From: an uncultured Desulfuromonadales bacterium
Lineage (GTDB): Bacteria > Desulfobacterota > Desulfuromonadia > Geobacterales > CAIOGM01
DNA length: 35,246 nt
Reading direction: 5' to 3'
Assembly: GCA_903929485.1 (NCBI GenBank)
Contig: CAIYUY010000163.1
Span: 1-35,246, forward strand
In this document: positions 30,853 to 35,246 of the stretch, one piece after another
How the letters are laid out: every line of letters starts with the position of its first letter
Numbering within the stretch: position 1 is the stretch's first letter
Program-made: the position numbers and the translations under genes
Notes under the pieces: generated by a model
What the model was told of the DNA's origin: nothing
Database searches by the model: none
Seen by the model: the letters and a program-made list of their open reading frames with translations, nothing else

Positions 30853-31323
30853 CTAACTGAGTCCGTCGCACTGGCGAAGCGCCTCATAAAGAACAATTCC
30901 CGCCGCGGTTGACAGGTTGAGACTCCGGACCGGTCCGGAGATCGGTATCCTGATACAGGTCGCATGGTTCGCCGTCAGAAGCTCTTCGGGAAGCCCCGCG
31001 GTTTCCTTCCCGAAGACGAGAAAGTCTCCCTCTCGAAAGGAGAAGGAGACATGGTTGCACTCCCCCTTTTTGCTGGTGTAGACAAAGCGGGCATGGGGAA
31101 AAGCCACCCGCAGTTCGTGAAGATCCAGCCAGTAACGTATATCCACGGCATGCCAGTAATCCAGCCCGGCCCTCTTCAGGTGACGGTCGTCGGTGGCGAA
31201 ACCCAACTTCCCCACCAGGTGTAGTGTTGTGCCGGTGGCGCCGCAGAGTCGTGCGATATTACCGGTATTGGGAGGGATCTCCGGCTCAACAAGAACGATG
31301 TTAAAAGATTGGGACAACGGCAT
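30853..31323 (-). CDS. trmL: tRNA (cytidine(34)-2'-O)-methyltransferase TrmL
   Basis: 156 aa, normal length for TrmL, a minimal SPOUT methyltransferase that 2'-O-methylates the wobble base of certain tRNA-Leu. The three SPOUT motifs are clear: NTGNIARLC (19-27), VFGKETAGLP (104-113) and the trefoil-knot motif PISGPVRSLNLSTAAGIVLYE (about 127-147). GGAGG precedes ATG 31323. It diverges from serA and is unrelated in role to the cytochrome genes that follow it on the same strand. Confidence 0.95.
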   Translation of the reverse strand: MPLSQSFNIVLVEPEIPPNTGNIARLCGATGTTLHLVGKLGFATDDRHLKRAGLDYWHAVDIRYWLDLHELRVAFPHARFVYTSKKGECNHVSFSFREGDFLVFGKETAGLPEELLTANHATCIRIPISGPVRSLNLSTAAGIVLYEALRQCDGLS

Positions 31324-31382
31324 GAAAACCTCCGAAAGATGGGATACCCGTAACCATCTATCACGAAAACCGCCCCGTAGTC

Positions 31383-31411
31383 TTGCATTTTTTTCCCGAC
31401 AGGACTATAAT
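31383..31411 (+). promoter_or_regulatory. Sigma-70 promoter for serA
   Basis: TTGCAT (31383-31388), 17 bp, TATAAT (31406-31411), an almost ideal housekeeping promoter about 80 nt before the serA start, in the trmL-serA divergent space. Confidence 0.8.
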
Positions 31412-31492
31412 ACTATTCCTGTTTTATCGGCGGGAAAAGAACTCCCTACCCTGGAACCGTTACCTATTCTTGACACCAATGAAGGAGCCGTG

Positions 31493-33097
31493 ATGAAGAT
31501 CATCGTGACCGACGAAGTCGCCCGTGAAGGGCTTGCACTGCTGGAACAAGATCCGCGGATACAACTGGATCTCCGTCTCGGCCTCACGGTGGAGGAACTC
31601 AACGCCGTCATGGGTGAGTATGAGGTTATCATCACCCGGAGCGGAACCACCGTTGACCGACCGCTCCTGGACGCTGCCCGAAACCTTAAGCTTGTGGCGC
31701 GGGCAGGTGTCGGTATCGACAATGTGGACGTGGAGTATGCCAGCAGCCGCGGAGTCATCGTGGTCAACGCCCCCTTCGGCAACACCAACAGCGCCGCCGA
31801 GCATACCATGGCGCTCCTTCTTGCGGCCTGCCGGAACGTCACGGCGGCCAACGCCAGCCTCAAGGGGGGGAAGTGGCAGCGCGCCCCCTTCACCGGCATC
31901 GAGCTGAAGGGTAAAGTTGCCGGGGTTATCGGTCTGGGCAAAGTCGGCGGAAGGGTGGCGACCCGGCTCAAGGCATTCGAATGCGAGGTCCTGGCCTGCG
32001 ACCCCTACATAGCGGTAAAACGGGCCCACGACCTGGGGGTGAAACTGGTATCCCACGACGAGATTTTCCAGAACTGCGACATCATCACGGTCCACACCCC
32101 CCTGAATGGTGAGACCCGCGACATGATCGATGCACGAGCCTTTGGTCTCATGAAACAGGGGGTCATCGTCCTCAACGTGGCGCGGGGAGGCATCGTCACC
32201 GAATCAGCGCTGCTGGAAGGGCTGCTGTCCGGCAAGGTGGCCGTGGCCGCCATCGACGTCTACAGCAAAGAGCCCCCCAATACCCCCCTTCTCCTGGAAC
32301 TTATCGGCCAGGAGCGGCTGACGGTCACCCCACACCTGGGGGCGAATACCATGGAGGCGCAGGTAAACGTGGCGGTGGATGTGGCGCGGGAAATACTCAA
32401 TTACCTGGACGAGCTTCCCCTGGAAAACGCCGTGAATATCCCCCGCTTCGATCAGGCGCTCATGGAGCAGATGCGACCGTTCCTCAACCTCATGGCGGTC
32501 ATGGCGGAGTTCGACATCCAGCTTCTGGAAAGCAATCCCAACAAAGTCACCTTCACCTATTCCGGGGCCATCGGCCACTATGACTGTACCCCCATGACGG
32601 TCTACGGCCTGGCTTCGTTCCTCAACCGGATGGTGGACCAGGACGTGAACATGGTAAATGCGGCCCTGGTGGCCGAATCCATGGGAATAGAGGTGAGCGA
32701 GGTCAAATCCACCCATGCGGAGGGATTCTCCAACATGATCACCCTCTGCATCGAGGGGGAGTCGGAGAAACGGCTCATTGCCGGAACCCTCTTCGAAGGG
32801 CGCCCCCGCATCGTCAGACTGCGGGATTACCAGATGGATTTTTCCCCGGAAGAGCATATGCTTCTCCTCAGCTATGAAGACCGCCCCGGCATGATCGGCA
32901 AGATCGGCACCATCATGGGAGAACACGAGATCAATATCGCCGCCATGAACCTGGGGAGGAGAGAAAAGAAGGGGGAGGCGATGGTCATCCTTTCCCTGGA
33001 TTCCGCCGTCCCCGCCGAGGTCATCGAGGAGCTCCGCCGAGCCACCGACGCCACCTTTATCAGGCCGCTGCACATCGCCGGCGCGTGCAGGCAATAA
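31493..33097 (+). CDS. serA: D-3-phosphoglycerate dehydrogenase
   Basis: 534 aa from ATG 31493 (GAAGGAG 7 nt upstream); the frame is open further upstream but that part is non-coding. It oxidises 3-phosphoglycerate to 3-phosphohydroxypyruvate with NAD, first step of serine synthesis. Substrate domain 1-100 and 285-315, NAD domain with GLGKVG (147-152) and Asp170, catalytic Arg231 (NVARGG), Glu260 and His281 (TPHLGAN). An ASB-type domain (about 320-455) and a C-terminal ACT domain (about 460-530, LLLSYEDRPGMIGKIGTI) make it the long, serine-regulated form. Own sigma-70 promoter. Confidence 0.97.
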   Translation: MKIIVTDEVAREGLALLEQDPRIQLDLRLGLTVEELNAVMGEYEVIITRSGTTVDRPLLDAARNLKLVARAGVGIDNVDVEYASSRGVIVVNAPFGNTNSAAEHTMALLLAACRNVTAANASLKGGKWQRAPFTGIELKGKVAGVIGLGKVGGRVATRLKAFECEVLACDPYIAVKRAHDLGVKLVSHDEIFQNCDIITVHTPLNGETRDMIDARAFGLMKQGVIVLNVARGGIVTESALLEGLLSGKVAVAAIDVYSKEPPNTPLLLELIGQERLTVTPHLGANTMEAQVNVAVDVAREILNYLDELPLENAVNIPRFDQALMEQMRPFLNLMAVMAEFDIQLLESNPNKVTFTYSGAIGHYDCTPMTVYGLASFLNRMVDQDVNMVNAALVAESMGIEVSEVKSTHAEGFSNMITLCIEGESEKRLIAGTLFEGRPRIVRLRDYQMDFSPEEHMLLLSYEDRPGMIGKIGTIMGEHEINIAAMNLGRREKKGEAMVILSLDSAVPAEVIEELRRATDATFIRPLHIAGACRQ

Positions 33098-33102
33098 GAT
33101 GC

Positions 33103-33137
33103 AGGTTCAAGGTTCAAGGTTCAAGGTTCCAGGTTCA
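33103..33137 (+). repeat. Heptanucleotide tandem repeat (AGGTTCA)x5
   Basis: Five copies of AGGTTCA (the fourth is AGGTTCC) fill the space between serA and acpS. The last copy supplies the only AGG near the acpS start. Confidence 0.9.
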
Positions 33138-33142
33138 CCCCT

Positions 33143-33520
33143 TTGATAGTCGGGACAGGGGTGGATATTGTGGAAGTGGCGCGGTTCCAGCGATTCGTGG
33201 ACGAAGGGAACGAGGCGCTCCTGGAGCGTATATTCACACCCGCCGAACGGGAATACTGCCGCCCGCGGAGGGCCTGCGCCCAGCACTACGCGGCTCGCTT
33301 CGCCGCCAAGGAGGCCTTCGTCAAGGCGCTGGGGATGGGAATCAGGGAGGGAATCGGGTGGCGGGACGTGGAGGTTACCCATGACAGCCTGGACAAACCG
33401 CTCTTCAACTTCACCCCTGTGGCGCAAGCGAGGCTCCAGGAACGCCGGGTACTCCGATCCCACCTCTCCCTCTCTCATGACGGCGGCATGGCCATAGCCA
33501 TGGTGATTCTGGAGTCCTAG
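33143..33520 (+). CDS. acpS: Holo-[acyl-carrier-protein] synthase AcpS
   Basis: 125 aa. Transfers the phosphopantetheine arm of CoA to the Ser of acyl carrier protein. Typical N-terminus IVGTGVDIVEVARF with Mg-binding Asp8, the FTPAEREYC stretch, and AARFAAKEAFVKALG with the catalytic-site Glu; the C-terminal LSLSHDGGMAIAMVI is also conserved. The start is TTG 33143; no good Shine-Dalgarno exists except AGG in the last heptamer copy, nine bases upstream. Its stop is directly followed by the next ATG. Confidence 0.95.
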   Translation: MIVGTGVDIVEVARFQRFVDEGNEALLERIFTPAEREYCRPRRACAQHYAARFAAKEAFVKALGMGIREGIGWRDVEVTHDSLDKPLFNFTPVAQARLQERRVLRSHLSLSHDGGMAIAMVILES

Positions 33521-35065
33521 ATGAAACTTTACACGGCAGAGGCGATGCGGGAAGCGGACCGCCGGACCATCACCGAACTGGGGGTGCCGGGAATCACCCT
33601 CATGGAAAACGCCGGCAGCGGCTGCGCCGGGTTGATCCACCAGCGGTACGGAGCAACCCCCTCCCGGAAAGCGGTGATCGTCGCCGGCAGGGGAAACAAC
33701 GGCGGTGACGGCTTCGTCATCGCCCGACTGCTCCAGGAAAAAGGGTGGGATGTAATCACCCTGCTTCTTGGCGGTCGGGAGGAGATATCCGGCGACGCCC
33801 TGACCAACCTGGAACGTCTCCCTCCTGACCTTGTCCGCTTCTCTCCCGACGGGATTATCCCCTTCGCCGGGGAACTGGCGGAAGCGGCGGTCATCGTGGA
33901 CGCCCTCTTCGGCACCGGCCTGACCAGGAAAGTTGACGGCCCCTGGGGCGAGGCGGTAAACCTCATCAACGCCGCCGGCCGCCCGGTGGTGGCGGTGGAC
34001 ATCCCTTCCGGCATCCACGGCACCACGGGGAAAGTCCTGGGGACGGCCGTGCGGGCCGATCTGACGGTGACCTTCGCCGGGGCCAAACCGGGCCACGTCC
34101 TGTATCCCGGCGCGGAGTACGTGGGGGAGCTCCGGGTGGTGGAGATCGGCATCCCCCCATCGCTCCTGGCGGAGAGTCCGGGGTATGACTACCTGGACGA
34201 AGACGCAGTGCGACTGCTGATTCACCCTCGTGGCAGAAGCACCCATAAAGGCTCCTTCGGCCACCTCCTTATCATTGCCGGTTCCCGGGGAAAAACGGGG
34301 GCCGCGGCCATGGCTGCCAACAGTGCGGTGAGAGCCGGTTCGGGACTCGTCACCCTGGCGGTACCGGCCATGCTCCACGACATTCTCGAGGTCAAGACCA
34401 CCGAGGCGATGACCGTCCCCCTGGACGACGCGGGGCGGGGTTATCTGGGTTTCCCGGCTCTGCCGGAAATTCTCGCACTTCTTTCCGGCAGGAGCGCCGT
34501 GGCCATGGGGCCGGGGCTCTCCCGGAACCCCGAGACCACGGAGCTGATCCGCCGATTGCTGCCCGAGATCCATCTCCCCCTCCTCCTGGATGCCGACGCC
34601 CTCAACGCCGTCTCCGAGAAACCGGAAAGCCTCCGCTCGGCCTGCTCCCCGGCTCTGGTTCTCACCCCCCATCCCGGCGAGATGGCCCGCATCTGCGGCT
34701 GTTCCGTTGCCGACATCGAGTCGGACCGGGTTGCCGCGGCGAGAGACACCGCGGCGCGCCATGGCGTCTATCTGATTCTCAAGGGGGCGGCGACGATCAT
34801 TGCGGCCCCCGACGGCCGGATCGCCATCAACGGCAGCGGCAATCCGGGCATGGCCACCGGCGGCATGGGGGATCTCCTCACAGGGATCGTGGGCTCTCTC
34901 CTGGGACAAGGGTACCCCCCCTTCGACGCCTGCAAACTTGGTGTCTACCTCCACGGCTGCGCCGCCGACCTGGTGGCGTCGGACAAGGGTGAAATCGGCA
35001 TCCGCGCCACGGATGTCCAGGAAATGCTGCCGTATGCGTACAAGAAGATTCTAGGTTCAGTGTAA
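33521..35065 (+). CDS. nnr: Bifunctional NAD(P)HX epimerase / NAD(P)HX dehydratase
   Basis: 514 aa. Repairs hydrated NADH/NADPH: the N-terminal YjeF_N domain (about 1-215) interconverts R and S forms, the C-terminal kinase-like domain (about 225-510) dehydrates the S form using ADP (bacterial type) or ATP. Seen: GRGNNGGDGFVIAR (about 56-69) and VDIPSGI in the first domain; THKGSFGHLLIIAGSRGKTGA, TPHPGEMARI and GSGNPGMATGGMGDLLTG in the second. ATG follows the acpS stop without a gap, so acpS-nnr is an operon; the same pair is found together in many bacteria. Confidence 0.96.
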   Translation: MKLYTAEAMREADRRTITELGVPGITLMENAGSGCAGLIHQRYGATPSRKAVIVAGRGNNGGDGFVIARLLQEKGWDVITLLLGGREEISGDALTNLERLPPDLVRFSPDGIIPFAGELAEAAVIVDALFGTGLTRKVDGPWGEAVNLINAAGRPVVAVDIPSGIHGTTGKVLGTAVRADLTVTFAGAKPGHVLYPGAEYVGELRVVEIGIPPSLLAESPGYDYLDEDAVRLLIHPRGRSTHKGSFGHLLIIAGSRGKTGAAAMAANSAVRAGSGLVTLAVPAMLHDILEVKTTEAMTVPLDDAGRGYLGFPALPEILALLSGRSAVAMGPGLSRNPETTELIRRLLPEIHLPLLLDADALNAVSEKPESLRSACSPALVLTPHPGEMARICGCSVADIESDRVAAARDTAARHGVYLILKGAATIIAAPDGRIAINGSGNPGMATGGMGDLLTGIVGSLLGQGYPPFDACKLGVYLHGCAADLVASDKGEIGIRATDVQEMLPYAYKKILGSV

Positions 35066-35075
35066 TTGGTTATTC

Positions 35076-35102
35076 GTAGGGGCGAGGCATGCCTCGCCCT
35101 AC
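35076..35102. repeat. REP-like palindrome (GGCGAGGCATGCCTCGCC core)
   Basis: A 27-bp near-perfect palindrome (GTAGGG arms, core GGCGAGGCATGCCTCGCC, one unpaired G) stands between nnr and the CBS gene. Elements with this core are scattered in many genomes. It may also serve as a weak bidirectional terminator, though it lacks a T-run. Confidence 0.75.
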
Positions 35103-35123
35103 AAAAAGGTCACAGGAGATTCC

Positions 35124-35246
35124 ATGCAAACCGTCGGTGAAATAATGACCACGCAATTGATTACCGTAACCACCGAGACCTCGGTTCGGGAACTGGCGAA
35201 CCTCTTCACCACCCATCGAGTCGGGAGCATCCCGGTGGTGGACGGA
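35124..35246 (+). CDS. CBS-domain protein (partial, N-terminus)
   Basis: 41 codons from ATG 35124 (CAGGAG ribosome site) to the window end. VGEIMTTQLITVTTETSVRELANLF..HRVGSIPVVDG is the first half of a CBS domain, which binds adenine nucleotides. What follows cannot be seen. Confidence 0.85.
   Translation, partial: MQTVGEIMTTQLITVTTETSVRELANLFTTHRVGSIPVVDG

Noticed and set aside
31193-31492. N-terminal extension of serA in frame
   Set aside because: It covers the divergent promoter and the trmL start; a strong GAAGGAG lies before the ATG at 31493, and SerA starts there by family.
33107-34954. 615-codon minus-strand ORF opposite acpS/nnr
   Set aside because: Antisense frame of high-GC coding DNA; both plus genes have all family motifs and the antisense protein has none.

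Overview
The window looks like chromosome of a Geobacter-type bacterium (Desulfuromonadota, Geobacterales). This is inferred from gene content: seven multiheme c-type cytochromes in about 19 kb, an outer-membrane porin-cytochrome conduit, NHL-propeller lipoproteins, a dedicated System II cytochrome c maturation set and sigma-54-type promoters. I count 62 canonical CX2CH heme sites plus 5 non-canonical ones (CX3CH, CX4CH, CX6CH). No plasmid, phage, IS, CRISPR, rRNA or tRNA gene is visible.

Layout, mostly on the minus strand and read right to left. (1) 31493-35246, plus strand: housekeeping genes serA, acpS, nnrD/nnrE and the start of a CBS-domain gene; trmL (30853-31323) diverges from serA. 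(2) 30642-22305, minus: a six-gene operon of 15-motif periplasmic-type cytochrome, NHL lipoprotein, pentaheme lipoprotein with a Gly/Asn tether, outer-membrane beta-barrel, second NHL lipoprotein and a roughly 12-heme cytochrome. This looks like a trans-outer-membrane electron conduit. (3) 21798-12018, minus: four separately terminated cytochrome genes: a tetraheme protein, then three large paralogous secreted cytochromes (813, 784 and 985 aa) with N-terminal beta-sandwich domains and 9-11 canonical hemes. (4) 11873-6277, minus: a lipoprotein, a ResB-like protein, CcsA/ResC, ResB, a WG-repeat lipoprotein and a His-containing membrane protein. (5) 5981-1, minus: two MacB/FtsX-type permeases, their ATPase, a DUF2318 Fe-S-type membrane protein, another degenerate ResB-like protein and the start of a small Cys-rich secreted protein. 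This set recalls the accessory part of FetM/P19 iron systems, without FetM or P19.

How it fits together (inference): ResB/CcsA attach heme to the cytochromes; the porin operon carries electrons across the outer membrane; the tetraheme and large cytochromes act at or beyond the cell surface. Four transcription units start with a -24/-12 (GG-N10-GC) promoter, each with a leader of about 150-160 nt. Three of these leaders carry an extra AAAGGAG about 71-78 nt before the start codon. The most interesting unexplained signals are this shared leader design, the small tetraheme protein that may be a filament-type cytochrome, the two ResB-like proteins that lack the membrane histidine, and heptanucleotide tandem repeats, one of which overlaps a stop codon.
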